Source of the DNA: CAZODA01 sp964578485
Lineage (GTDB): Bacteria > Bacteroidota > Bacteroidia > Bacteroidales > Marinilabiliaceae
DNA length: 64,000 nt
Direction: 5' to 3'
Assembly: GCA_964578485.1 (NCBI GenBank)
Contig: CAZODA010000001.1
Coordinates: forward strand, 124,001 to 188,000
How positions within the stretch are numbered: the stretch's first letter is position 1; the number at the start of each line of letters is the position of its first letter. The position numbers were made by a program, and so were the translations under genes. The notes under the pieces are model-generated. The model was not told the DNA's origin, did no database searches, and saw only the letters and a list, made by a program, of their open reading frames with translations. Below are positions 17,654 through 26,553 of this stretch, in pieces.

Positions 17654-20194
17654 ATGGAAGCAAATGAACTAAACAAATTATCCGAAAATAGGACAAATTT
17701 GAAAACGGAAGACAAAACCGGTAAATCGAATAATCCTTCTGACGATCAGACATCTAAGGAAACTATCCTAACAGAATCAGTAGAAGAAAAAGCTGAATCT
17801 AAAACTGATTCAGGAACTACTGTTTCAAAAACAAGCGATACAAGCGCAGCTGACGGTCAGCAAGCTGAGGGCAAAGAGTCTGTTAAATCCAACATTGTTT
17901 CTGAGAAAGATGATGAGGAACAAATCTCAGATACAAATGACAAAAAAACGCCATCAGCAAAAGATGAAATTGCTGAAAAGCCTGAAGCAGCTCAAGTTGA
18001 TAAAACTTCTGAAAAAACAGAGGAAGATACTGTTTCTTCACTTCATGCCGGCGAAAAAGAGGAAGTAAAGGAAGAAGAGAAAGAGTCGAAAGAAGAAAAA
18101 AAAGAAGAAGAAAAAGAGTCAAAAGAAGAGAAAAAAGAGGAAGTAAAGGGAGAAGAAAAGCAAGAAGAGAAAGAAGAAGATAAACAGGAAGAGGAAGAAG
18201 AACAGTCGAAAGAAGAAAAAAAAGAGGAAGTAAAGGGAGAAGAAAAGCAGGAAGAAAAAGAAGAAGATAAACAGGAAGAGGAAGAAGAAGAGTCGAAAGA
18301 AGAGAAAAAAGAGGAAGTAAAGGGAGAAGAAAAGCAGGAAGAGAAAGAAGAAGATAAGCAGCAGAAGAAAGAAGAGAAGGAAACTGCTTCTCCTGTTGAT
18401 TCTAATACAGATACTACATCAAAAAAGGATGAAGCAGAAAAGACTGCTGACTCATCCAAAGCTGAACGACCTAAAGAAATGGACTACACTGTTCTTAGTC
18501 GTGAAGAATTAATTTCAAAATTCAAAGAATTATTAAAATCATTTCCTTTATCTGTAGTCAGGGCACATCTTGAAGCCATCCGTTTAATATTTGACAAAAA
18601 AACCGGTGAATTTGAAGAAGAAGCTCTCAAGAAATTTCTTGAATCAGGTGAAGCTAAGGAAGCATTTACACCTCCTTTAGATCCTCTTAAAAAGGAATTT
18701 GCCACTTTATTTTCTGATTACCGTAATAAAAGGGACATGGAGCGTAAAGCTCTTGAAATTGAAAAAGAAAATAATCTCAAAGCCAAATATGAAGTTATTG
18801 AGGGTATCAAAGATTTGATAAACCGCCAGGAGTCTCTTAATGTTACCTTTCAGGAATTTCGTGCTCTTCAGCAACGTTGGCGTGAAATAGGCCCTGTACA
18901 CCAAAGTAAGTTACATGATCTTTGGGAGACCTTTCACCTTCATGTTGAGAACTTTTATAATTTTATTAAGATAAATAATGAATTAAGGGATTTAGATTTA
19001 AAAAAGAATTATGAATCCAAATTAGCTTTATGCGAAAAGGCTGAGACACTTCTTTTAGAGCCATCACCTGTGAGGGCCTTTAAAACGCTTCAGAAGTATC
19101 ATGATCAATGGCGTGAGATAGGTCCTGTTCCTCGCGACAAAAAGGAAGAATTATGGGAAAGATTTAAGTCTATTACTGCAAAAATCAATCTTCGTCAGCA
19201 GGAGCATTTTGAATCTCTCAGAAACCAGCTGCAAAAGAATCTTGAGGCCAAGACGGAATTATGTGAAAGAGCAGAAGCTTTATTACAATTAAACATTACT
19301 TCCCCTCGTGAATGGGAAAGCAAAAGCAAGCAACTTATTGATCTTCAACAAATATGGAAAACTATTGGCTTTGCTCCCAAAAAGGATAACCATCTTGTTT
19401 ATGATCGTTTTCGTAAGACTTGTGATGAGTTCTTTAACCGGAAGCGTGAATTTTTCAGAAATTACAAAGAGGTTCAACAAAACAATCTTCAGCTCAAGAC
19501 AGAGCTATGCATACAGGCAGAAGCTATGAAAGAGAGTAAAGATTGGAGAATTACTACTGAAGAGTATATCAGAATTCAAAGGAAATGGAAAGAAATTGGG
19601 CCGGTTCCAAGGAAGCATTCTGATGCTATTTGGAAAAGATTTAGGGAGGCTTGCGACTATTTCTTTAACCAGAAGTCAGAGTTTTTCAGCAATATTGATG
19701 AGGAGCAAAATAAGAATTTAAAACTAAAAGAAGAGCTCATTGAAGAGCTTATCAATTTTGTACCTAAAGATGACACTGAGGAGTGTTTCAAGATTTTACA
19801 GGATTTCCAGCGCCGTTGGTCTGCAATTGGTTTTGTTCCTATCAAGGAAAAAAACAGAATTAATCAGGAGTTCCGAAATCATATAAATCAAAAATTTGAT
19901 CATCTCAATTTAGATGAAGTAAATAAAAGTCTGCAAAAATTCCGTAACAAATTAGAAAACTGGAAAGCAAGCGAACAATTCAACAATAAAATTGGGCAGG
20001 AGCGTAATAAGGTTATGATGAAGCTAAAGCAACTTGAGAATGATATTGATTTATGGGAGAATAATATTGGTTTTTTCATTAAATCAAAGAATTCAGAAGC
20101 TTTAGTTCGCGAATTCAAGAATAAAATTGAAAATGGTAAGCGCAACATCAAGCTTTTAAACAAAAAACTCGATTTAATTGATGAAATGTTATAG
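17654..20194 (+). CDS. DUF349 repeat protein with Glu/Lys-rich N-terminal tandem repeat
   Basis: 846 residues from the ATG at 17654 (a GTG lies one codon earlier). Residues 1-130 are polar and low in complexity, ~135-245 are almost only Glu, Lys and Gln including three 29-aa repeats, and from ~280 there are five DUF349 units, each marked by a W-x-x-IG-(P/F)-V/A-P core: RWREIGPV (~406), QWREIGPVP (~485), IWKTIGFAP (~567), KWKEIGPVP (~644) and RWSAIGFVP (~720). These units are predicted helical coiled-coil-like segments. DUF349 proteins are common in Bacteroidota and have no settled function. No signal peptide is seen, so the protein is likely cytoplasmic. The two-residue-type N-terminus would be strongly charged and disordered or single-helix. 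Confidence 0.8.
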   Translation: MEANELNKLSENRTNLKTEDKTGKSNNPSDDQTSKETILTESVEEKAESKTDSGTTVSKTSDTSAADGQQAEGKESVKSNIVSEKDDEEQISDTNDKKTPSAKDEIAEKPEAAQVDKTSEKTEEDTVSSLHAGEKEEVKEEEKESKEEKKEEEKESKEEKKEEVKGEEKQEEKEEDKQEEEEEQSKEEKKEEVKGEEKQEEKEEDKQEEEEEESKEEKKEEVKGEEKQEEKEEDKQQKKEEKETASPVDSNTDTTSKKDEAEKTADSSKAERPKEMDYTVLSREELISKFKELLKSFPLSVVRAHLEAIRLIFDKKTGEFEEEALKKFLESGEAKEAFTPPLDPLKKEFATLFSDYRNKRDMERKALEIEKENNLKAKYEVIEGIKDLINRQESLNVTFQEFRALQQRWREIGPVHQSKLHDLWETFHLHVENFYNFIKINNELRDLDLKKNYESKLALCEKAETLLLEPSPVRAFKTLQKYHDQWREIGPVPRDKKEELWERFKSITAKINLRQQEHFESLRNQLQKNLEAKTELCERAEALLQLNITSPREWESKSKQLIDLQQIWKTIGFAPKKDNHLVYDRFRKTCDEFFNRKREFFRNYKEVQQNNLQLKTELCIQAEAMKESKDWRITTEEYIRIQRKWKEIGPVPRKHSDAIWKRFREACDYFFNQKSEFFSNIDEEQNKNLKLKEELIEELINFVPKDDTEECFKILQDFQRRWSAIGFVPIKEKNRINQEFRNHINQKFDHLNLDEVNKSLQKFRNKLENWKASEQFNNKIGQERNKVMMKLKQLENDIDLWENNIGFFIKSKNSEALVREFKNKIENGKRNIKLLNKKLDLIDEML
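18119..18379 (+). repeat. 87-bp in-frame tandem repeat, 3 copies
   Basis: Units at 18119-18205, 18206-18292 and 18293-18379 each begin with codons for SKEEKKEEVKGEEKQEEKEE. Copies 1 and 2 differ by a few bases, and copy 3 diverges in its last ~20 bp. 87 bp is 29 codons, so gain or loss of a unit keeps the reading frame. Confidence 0.9.
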
Positions 20195-20273
20195 TATTTT
20201 CATTATAGTGGTTTTCTCTTCATCAAAAAGCAAAAGCTTCAATTTATCATTTATATATTTTAAATGATTTTAC

Positions 20274-20281
20274 TACCTTTG
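20274..20281 (+). promoter_or_regulatory. Candidate -7 box of the pyrG promoter
   Basis: TACCTTTG matches TAnnTTTG, 116 bp before the pyrG start codon. No convincing -33 TTTG lies at the usual spacing. Confidence 0.4.
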
Positions 20282-20292
20282 GAACTTAATTT

Positions 20293-20320
20293 TTAAGAGT
20301 TAGCACTCTTAATTTTATTT
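20293..20320 (+). promoter_or_regulatory. Terminator-like hairpin in the pyrG leader
   Basis: TTAAGAGT-TAGC-ACTCTTAA is a perfect 8-bp stem with a 4-nt loop, followed by TTTTATTT. It lies just downstream of the candidate -7 box and ~80 bp before the pyrG start. It could be an attenuator or the terminator of the upstream DUF349 gene (its stop is 98 bp before). The stem is AT-rich, so strength is uncertain. Confidence 0.45.
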
Positions 20321-20397
20321 AGTTGATAACAAATTCTTTATCTTGTTATTTTAATATTGTTAAATCTATTACTTATTAGAAGTTAAAAAATATCATT

Positions 20398-22029
20398 GTG
20401 CCGGATACTCGTTATGTTTTTGTTACCGGAGGCGTTGCCTCCTCATTGGGTAAGGGGATAATTTCCTCCTCACTTGCCAAACTTCTTCAATCGAGAGGTT
20501 ATAAAGTTACCATTCAAAAATTAGACCCTTATTTGAATGTTGATCCCGGTACTCTTAACCCCTATGAGCATGGCGAATGTTATGTAACCGACGATGGTGC
20601 CGAAACCGATCTTGATTTAGGGCATTATGAGCGATTTTTAAATATTTCAACCTCCCAAGCCAATAATGTTACTACCGGTCGTATTTATCAAAATGTTATC
20701 AACAAAGAACGGCGTGGCGATTATCTTGGTAAAACGGTTCAAATTATTCCCCATATTACAGATGAGATAAAGCGTTATGTAAAGTTGTTGGGCAGTAAAA
20801 ACAAATTTGATGTAGTTATTTCTGAAATTGGAGGTACTGTTGGCGACATTGAATCTTTACCATATATAGAGGCAGTAAGGCAACTCAAATGGGAATTGGG
20901 TTCACGTGCCATGGTCATTCACCTCACCTTGGTTCCCTATTTATCTGCTACGGGTGAGCTTAAAACCAAGCCTACTCAACATTCGGTTAAAGCTTTATTA
21001 GAAATTGGGGTTCAACCTGATGTTTTGGTACTACGTACGGAAAAGGAGTTAACGCCTGATGTAAGAAAAAAAGTTGCTTTATTTTGTAATGTCAACAGGA
21101 GGTCGGTTATACAATCCATTGATGTTGGTTCAATTTACGAAGTTCCTGTTAAAATGCAGGAGGAGGGTCTTGACGAAATAGTTCTTGAGAAATTGAAGCT
21201 CCAAGTGGATCAAAAGCCTGAACTTAAAGAGTGGAAAACTTTTTTGTACAAACTCAATAATGCCAAAAAGAATTTAGAAATAGGACTTGTAGGAAAGTAT
21301 GTTGAACTGCCCGATGCTTATAAATCTATCATGGAGTCCCTGATCCATGCTTCTACCTACAACAACTATAAAGTTAACATACATTTAATTCAGAGTGAAA
21401 CCATTAGGCAGGAAAATCTTGCTTCTGAGTTGAGCGCTATGCATGGTATTATTGTAGCACCGGGTTTTGGGCATCGCGGTTTTGAAGGTAAAATGGCAGC
21501 TGTAGGATATGCCAGAGAAAACAACATTCCTTTTTTTGGAATTGGTCTTGGTATGCAAAGTGCTGTTATAGAATTTGCCCGCAATGTTTTAAATTTAGAA
21601 AAAGCCAATTCTAAAGAAATGGATCATACCACTGCTTTTCCTGTAATAGACCTAATGGAAGAGCAAAAAAATATTATAGAAAAGGGTGGTACTATGCGTC
21701 TTGGTGCTTATGATTGTAAATTAAGTGCCGGGAGCATTGCACATACAGCCTATGGCAAGGAATTAATCAGGGAGAGGCATCGTCATCGTTATGAATTTAA
21801 CAATGAATATTTAAGCGACTTTGAAAAAGCAGGGATGATATCCACAGGTTGTAATCCTGATACTAATCTTGTTGAAATAATAGAATTAAAAGATCATAAA
21901 TGGTTTGTAGGCGTACAATTTCACCCTGAATATCGCAGTAGTGTAATTAACCCTCATCCTCTTTTTATGTCATTTATCGATGCTGTCATATCCTATAAAG
22001 CTGAAAAAAAAGAAATAGCAAAAGTTTAA
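20398..22029 (+). CDS. pyrG: CTP synthase lacking the glutaminase catalytic cysteine
   Basis: 543 residues, normal length, GTG start giving the canonical N-terminus PDTRYVFVTGGVASSLGKG. The synthetase domain (residues ~1-270) is intact: the P-loop-like SLGKGI, LDPYLNVDPGTLNP, and DDGAETDLDLGHYERF. The glutamine amidotransferase domain (~295-535) has the oxyanion region APGFGHRG and the His-Glu pair in FHPEY (His509, Glu511). The nucleophile elbow, normally GICLGMQ, reads GIGLGMQ: residue 383 is Gly (codon GGT, 21544-21546). Without the Cys, glutamine hydrolysis should fail, and only ammonia-dependent UTP-to-CTP conversion would remain. A TGT-to-GGT sequencing error is possible. The gene precedes yidC by 67 bp on the same strand. 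Confidence 0.95.
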   Translation: MPDTRYVFVTGGVASSLGKGIISSSLAKLLQSRGYKVTIQKLDPYLNVDPGTLNPYEHGECYVTDDGAETDLDLGHYERFLNISTSQANNVTTGRIYQNVINKERRGDYLGKTVQIIPHITDEIKRYVKLLGSKNKFDVVISEIGGTVGDIESLPYIEAVRQLKWELGSRAMVIHLTLVPYLSATGELKTKPTQHSVKALLEIGVQPDVLVLRTEKELTPDVRKKVALFCNVNRRSVIQSIDVGSIYEVPVKMQEEGLDEIVLEKLKLQVDQKPELKEWKTFLYKLNNAKKNLEIGLVGKYVELPDAYKSIMESLIHASTYNNYKVNIHLIQSETIRQENLASELSAMHGIIVAPGFGHRGFEGKMAAVGYARENNIPFFGIGLGMQSAVIEFARNVLNLEKANSKEMDHTTAFPVIDLMEEQKNIIEKGGTMRLGAYDCKLSAGSIAHTAYGKELIRERHRHRYEFNNEYLSDFEKAGMISTGCNPDTNLVEIIELKDHKWFVGVQFHPEYRSSVINPHPLFMSFIDAVISYKAEKKEIAKV

Positions 22030-22096
22030 TTTATATGGTTTCACCCATTTGAATAATGCATTAACACTACAATATTGATTATAAGTTAATATAAAA

Positions 22097-23971
22097 ATGG
22101 ATAAGAATACAATTACCGGTTTATCACTAATCACATTAATACTTTTTGTATTTTATTTTATAAATAAGCCTAACCGGGAGCAGCTTGAGGCTATAAAACA
22201 TCAGCGCGATTCACTTAGGCAGGTCGAAATGATCGAACAAGCGCTCAGACTTTCAGAAGAAGCAAATGATGATATTCAAGAAGTATCGATTTCTATAATT
22301 GAGGAAGAAACTGATTCACCGGAAGATGAAGCTGAACATCTTCAAAAATTACAACAGATTTTTGGAGATATGACGCCCTTTATTGAAGGGGAGCAAGAAT
22401 TTCACATACTTGAAAATGCAAAGGTAAAAATCACCTTCATCAATAAAGGAGGCCGTATTTATTCTGTAGAATTAAAAGATTACAAGACACATGATGGTAA
22501 GCCTCTTATTTTATTTGATGGACCGGAAAATAGTTTTGGCTTTCCCTTTACCCATAACACCCGGGTATTTAATACCAATGATCTTTATTTCGATTTGACA
22601 TCGCAAAATGATTCTTCCATTGTTTTTGCTATTGGAACTGATGCCAATGAAACTTTGAGTTTCTCCTACACTTTACCTGAGGATGACTATATAACAAAAT
22701 TTATGGTCTCCACAGAAAACCTTAAATATTTGATTACAACACCAAGAAATACTATTGACTTCAATTGGCAAGTTCAAGCACCGGCATTTGAGAAAAATCA
22801 TTCCTTCGAGCGTCAACATTCCGGCATATATTATAAATTCCATTTAGATGATATCAGCAACCTTAAACCCACAAAAAGTTCCAGTGAAAACCTGCGTACT
22901 CCGGTTAAATGGATAGCCTTTAAAAGTCAGTTTTTTTCATCAATTTTTATTGCTGAAGATCCTTTTCTAAGTGCTTATGTTGCATCAGAAGTTGAAAATG
23001 ATAACAGTAGTCCTTTTTTACGCTATAATACTGCTGAAACGATTGTTCCCATTGACTTTTCAATTGATCAGACTTTAAATTTCGAATTTTATTTTGGTCC
23101 AAATCATTATTACACCCTAAACAGCTACGACAAGTCTTTAGAACTTAATCGTTTATTACCCTTAGGATGGGGGATTTTTGGATGGATAAACCGCTTTGCT
23201 ATTATTCCTGTTTTTAACATTTTGGAAAAGCATATTTCAAGTTATGGTATTATCATTTTGATCCTCACCATTTTAATTAAATTAGTTCTTTTCCCTCTCA
23301 CCTACAAATCCTATATTTCAACGGCGAGAATGAAAGTTTTAAAGCCTCAGATTGATGAGATAAACAAACGAATACCACAGGAAAAGGCTATGGAGAGGCA
23401 ACAAGCCACTATGGCATTATATAAAAAGGCGGGGGTTAATCCCATGGGGGGCTGTTTACCCATGCTTCTTCAAATGCCTATATTAGTTGCCATGTTTAGG
23501 TTTTTCCCTGCTTCTATTGAGCTTCGTCAGCAATCCTTTCTATGGGCAACGGATCTATCAACTTATGATTCAATATTTAATTTACCATTTTCAATTCCGA
23601 TTTATGGAGACCACATAAGTCTTTTCACCCTTTTAATGGCAACTACAAATATCATATATTCAAAAATGAATTCCCAAATGACTCAATCATCGAGTCAAAT
23701 GCCCGGAATGAAATCGATGATGTATATGATGCCTATAATGTTTCTTTTTATCTTCAACAATTATTCTTCTGGTTTAAGTTACTATTATTTTATTTCTACA
23801 CTTATTACCATAATTCAAACTCTTACCATCAAGAGTTTTGTTGATGAGGAGAAAATATTAAAAGAGATGAAGATCAATCAAAAGAAAACGGTTAAAAAAT
23901 CCAGCTTTACCGAAAGACTTGAAAAGATGGCAAGGGAGCAGCAAAAATTACAATCAAAAAGGAAAAGATAA
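22097..23971 (+). CDS. yidC: Membrane protein insertase YidC
   Basis: 624 residues. An N-terminal signal-anchor (GLSLITLILFVFYFI) is followed by a long periplasmic beta-sandwich domain (to ~355), as in Gram-negative YidC. The five-TM insertase core comes next, starting at GIIILILTILIKLVLFPLTYKSY, with the conserved GVNPMGGCLPMLLQMPIL loop and a late MMYMMPIMFLFIFNNYSSGLSYYY segment. The tail is Lys-rich and would contact the ribosome. It inserts and folds inner-membrane proteins with or without SecYEG. It follows pyrG with a 67-bp gap, a common Bacteroidota arrangement, and ends 21 bp from the convergent namZ-like gene. Confidence 0.95.
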   Translation: MDKNTITGLSLITLILFVFYFINKPNREQLEAIKHQRDSLRQVEMIEQALRLSEEANDDIQEVSISIIEEETDSPEDEAEHLQKLQQIFGDMTPFIEGEQEFHILENAKVKITFINKGGRIYSVELKDYKTHDGKPLILFDGPENSFGFPFTHNTRVFNTNDLYFDLTSQNDSSIVFAIGTDANETLSFSYTLPEDDYITKFMVSTENLKYLITTPRNTIDFNWQVQAPAFEKNHSFERQHSGIYYKFHLDDISNLKPTKSSSENLRTPVKWIAFKSQFFSSIFIAEDPFLSAYVASEVENDNSSPFLRYNTAETIVPIDFSIDQTLNFEFYFGPNHYYTLNSYDKSLELNRLLPLGWGIFGWINRFAIIPVFNILEKHISSYGIIILILTILIKLVLFPLTYKSYISTARMKVLKPQIDEINKRIPQEKAMERQQATMALYKKAGVNPMGGCLPMLLQMPILVAMFRFFPASIELRQQSFLWATDLSTYDSIFNLPFSIPIYGDHISLFTLLMATTNIIYSKMNSQMTQSSSQMPGMKSMMYMMPIMFLFIFNNYSSGLSYYYFISTLITIIQTLTIKSFVDEEKILKEMKINQKKTVKKSSFTERLEKMAREQQKLQSKRKR

Positions 23972-23992
23972 TTTTCTTTATATTAAGATATT

Positions 23993-25216
23993 CTATCTTA
24001 GATCAAACATATTTTTGTCATACAGAAGGTAGGGAAGACACATGCGGGCGTATTCTTCATGTTCTTGTTTCCATGAAGCTCTTATGTCCTCTTCCGACAT
24101 TCCGGATTCGATCTGTTTCAAGAGCAGATCGGTGCCTGCCAAAAGGTTGAACCACTGTCTGCGTGCTACAAATTCAGTTTTATCATCCCACAGGTGATAA
24201 AACTGCATAAAATATTTCAGGGTAAATCGTTGTTCCCATGGATTCAGCTGTCTTAAATCAATGCCATAACAAACTTTATCTTGCTGAGGAGGTTCCATAG
24301 ACATCCCTTTTATACTTACAGGAGTAAATGTAAAACTCCCGAATGTAGCTTTCGGATACCCAAGTACTTGGAAGGGGAAATAGGTTCCACGACCAATACT
24401 TATATTGGTAGCTTCAAAAAAACAGAGTGAAGGATATAAACGGATTGCCAGATCATTTGGCAAATTTGGAGATGGTGGCAGAGTGACGGAATAGTGAGCA
24501 TTTTTAGAATAATTTTTAATATTTATTATTTTCAGCTCACACTGAAGTGCATTTTTCAACCATCCCTCACCATTGATCATTAATGCCAATTCACCAACAG
24601 TAAGTCCATGAACAACAGGGATAGGATGCATTCCAACAAAAGATGAAAAATCGGTTTTCAAAACAGGGCCGTCAAAATAATCACCATTAGGATTCGGTCT
24701 ATCTAAGATAATCATGGGAATTTCTACTTCTGCACAAGCTTCCATCATATAATGCATGGTAGATATATAAGTATAAAATCTGACTCCCACATCCTGTATA
24801 TCAAATATTACAACATCAATATTCTGCAATTGGTCCTTAGAAGGTTTTCGCATATTACCATACAAGGAACTTATTGGTATAAGAGTAAGTGGGTCTATCT
24901 CATCTTCAATCAACTCACCTGCATCTGCATCTCCTCTAAAGCCATGTTCAGGAACGAATATCCGCACAATATTTATATCTAAAGCAATTAAAGTATCAAC
25001 AAGATGTGTGTTATCAATTACAGCTGTATGATTTACCAATAAAGCTATATTTTTCTCTTCAACCATGGGCAGCCACTCCATTATTCTATCAGCACCGGTT
25101 TTAATAGCTTCATCATTATTATTTAACTTATACGCATAAGAAGAAACACTAAAGACCATGAAAATGGGAATCAGGAAATGAATAAGAAAAAATTTTCCGC
25201 TTTTAAGATTTTTCAT
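23993..25216 (-). CDS. namZ: DUF1343 / exo-beta-N-acetylmuramidase (NamZ-like, GH171)
   Basis: 407 residues with an N-terminal signal peptide or anchor (FFLIHFLIPIFMVFSVSSYA). Family motifs: LLVNHTA near residue 58, PEHGFRGDADAGE, VVIFDIQDVGVRFYTYIST, and ILDRPNPNGDYFDGP. NamZ enzymes remove non-reducing terminal MurNAc from peptidoglycan fragments. It is the last gene of a minus-strand operon, 55 bp after the AmpG-like transporter gene, and this pairing supports a periplasmic role in muropeptide trimming before uptake. The family is secure. The exo-muramidase activity is inferred from characterised relatives. Confidence 0.85.
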   Translation of the reverse strand: MKNLKSGKFFLIHFLIPIFMVFSVSSYAYKLNNNDEAIKTGADRIMEWLPMVEEKNIALLVNHTAVIDNTHLVDTLIALDINIVRIFVPEHGFRGDADAGELIEDEIDPLTLIPISSLYGNMRKPSKDQLQNIDVVIFDIQDVGVRFYTYISTMHYMMEACAEVEIPMIILDRPNPNGDYFDGPVLKTDFSSFVGMHPIPVVHGLTVGELALMINGEGWLKNALQCELKIINIKNYSKNAHYSVTLPPSPNLPNDLAIRLYPSLCFFEATNISIGRGTYFPFQVLGYPKATFGSFTFTPVSIKGMSMEPPQQDKVCYGIDLRQLNPWEQRFTLKYFMQFYHLWDDKTEFVARRQWFNLLAGTDLLLKQIESGMSEEDIRASWKQEHEEYARMCLPYLLYDKNMFDLR

Positions 25217-25271
25217 AATTTTAATAAATCAATTCATACAATAATGTATAATACAGACAAAACTAAATATT

Positions 25272-26552
25272 TTATTTAGTTTGATTTTTAAGACCAAAGT
25301 CGGAACTCACCAATAAATAGCGAATTATCACAAAGCCGGGTATAGAACACAATGCAACCCAAATAAAAAATGGTCCATAGCCCATTACTTCCTGAAGGAA
25401 GCCTGAAACCATTCCCGGCAGCATCATTCCAAGAGCCATAAAGCCTGTGCAAATTGCATAGTGCGATGTTTTAAACTCCCCTTCTGAAAACCAAATCATA
25501 AACATTACATAAGCTGTAAAGCCGAAGCCATAGCCTAATTGCTCTACAACAACAGCTGTGCCAATTAAATAAATGTTTGTAGGTTGAAACAATGAAAGAA
25601 AAATATATACAATATTTGGAGCATTCATAGCTATGGTCATAGGCAAGAGCCAATATTTCAATCCTCTTTTTGAAATTGCCAATCCCCCAATAACGCCGCC
25701 CAACATTAAAGCTGCTAAGCCGAAAGTCCCATTTATAATTCCTATATCAGTGGTTGAAAGTCCTAAACCACCATGCTCAAAGGGATCCAATAGAAATGGT
25801 GATGCCATTTTTAACAACTGTGCCTCCCCCAGGCGAAAAACCAATAAAAAGGTCAAGGCCGGTCCTATACCATCTTTTTTAAAAAAGTCGAGAAAGGTAT
25901 GCACAAATTCATTAAGGAAAAATTTTGCATTTTGTTTTTCATCGGAAATATCGGTGTATGGCTTTGGAAGTATAAACTGATGATATAAAAAAGATAATAC
26001 AAAGAATACTGCAATTATATAAAAGGTATAACTCCATGCTAAGGGTATATTTCCTGTTTTTCTTTCAAAATATCCGGCAGCTATAACTAACAGTCCTTGT
26101 CCTGCCAACATGGCTATCCGATAAAAGGTACTTCTGATACCAACAAAATATGCTTGTTCCCCATCTTTTAATGCAAGCATATAAAATCCATCGGCTGCAA
26201 TATCGTGCGTTGCAGAACTAAAGGCAAGCAACCAAAAAAATGCAAGAGTAAATTTAAAAAACCCGGGTAGGGGGAGACTCAGAGCAACACCAGCAAAGCC
26301 GGCACCAATAATCAGTTGCATAACAACTATCCATAGTCGTTTAGTTTTTAACAGATCAACAACGGGACTCCATAAGGGTTTTATTACCCAAGGCAAATAA
26401 AGCCATCCTGTATAAAGTGCTATATTTGAATTTGATATGCCCAAACGTTTATACATAATGACAGATACTGTCATTACCATCACATAAGGAATACCTTGCA
26501 CAAAATAAAGCGAAGGTACCCACATCCATGGTGATTTGTATTTATCAGGCAT
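25272..26552 (-). CDS. ampG: AmpG-like MFS muropeptide transporter
   Basis: 426 residues, about 12 hydrophobic segments. The N-terminal SPWMWVPSLYFVQGIPYVM and YLPWVIKPLWSPVVD are close to AmpG signatures (QGxP; WxxKxLWxPxxD), with AATHDIAADGFYMLAL in the central region as SATHDIAADGF. AmpG-type permeases import anhydromuropeptides or disaccharides from the periplasm. The start codon lies 1 bp after the SpoIID-like stop (TAATATG on the minus strand), indicating coupled translation. The partner genes (NamZ-like, SpoIID-like, sugar kinase) strengthen the muropeptide assignment over other MFS substrates. Confidence 0.85.
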   Translation of the reverse strand: MPDKYKSPWMWVPSLYFVQGIPYVMVMTVSVIMYKRLGISNSNIALYTGWLYLPWVIKPLWSPVVDLLKTKRLWIVVMQLIIGAGFAGVALSLPLPGFFKFTLAFFWLLAFSSATHDIAADGFYMLALKDGEQAYFVGIRSTFYRIAMLAGQGLLVIAAGYFERKTGNIPLAWSYTFYIIAVFFVLSFLYHQFILPKPYTDISDEKQNAKFFLNEFVHTFLDFFKKDGIGPALTFLLVFRLGEAQLLKMASPFLLDPFEHGGLGLSTTDIGIINGTFGLAALMLGGVIGGLAISKRGLKYWLLPMTIAMNAPNIVYIFLSLFQPTNIYLIGTAVVVEQLGYGFGFTAYVMFMIWFSEGEFKTSHYAICTGFMALGMMLPGMVSGFLQEVMGYGPFFIWVALCSIPGFVIIRYLLVSSDFGLKNQTK

Positions 26553-26553
26553 A

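Noticed and set aside
18043..18459. Minus-strand ORF rich in Ser and Phe opposite the Glu/Lys repeat.
   Set aside because: It is the antisense shadow of GAA/AAG-rich codons in the DUF349 gene.
20299..20309. TTAGCACTC, identical to the left half of the CIRCE heat-shock operator.
   Set aside because: The required right half GAGTGCTAA after nine bases is absent. The word is part of a local 8-bp hairpin, and pyrG is not a HrcA target.
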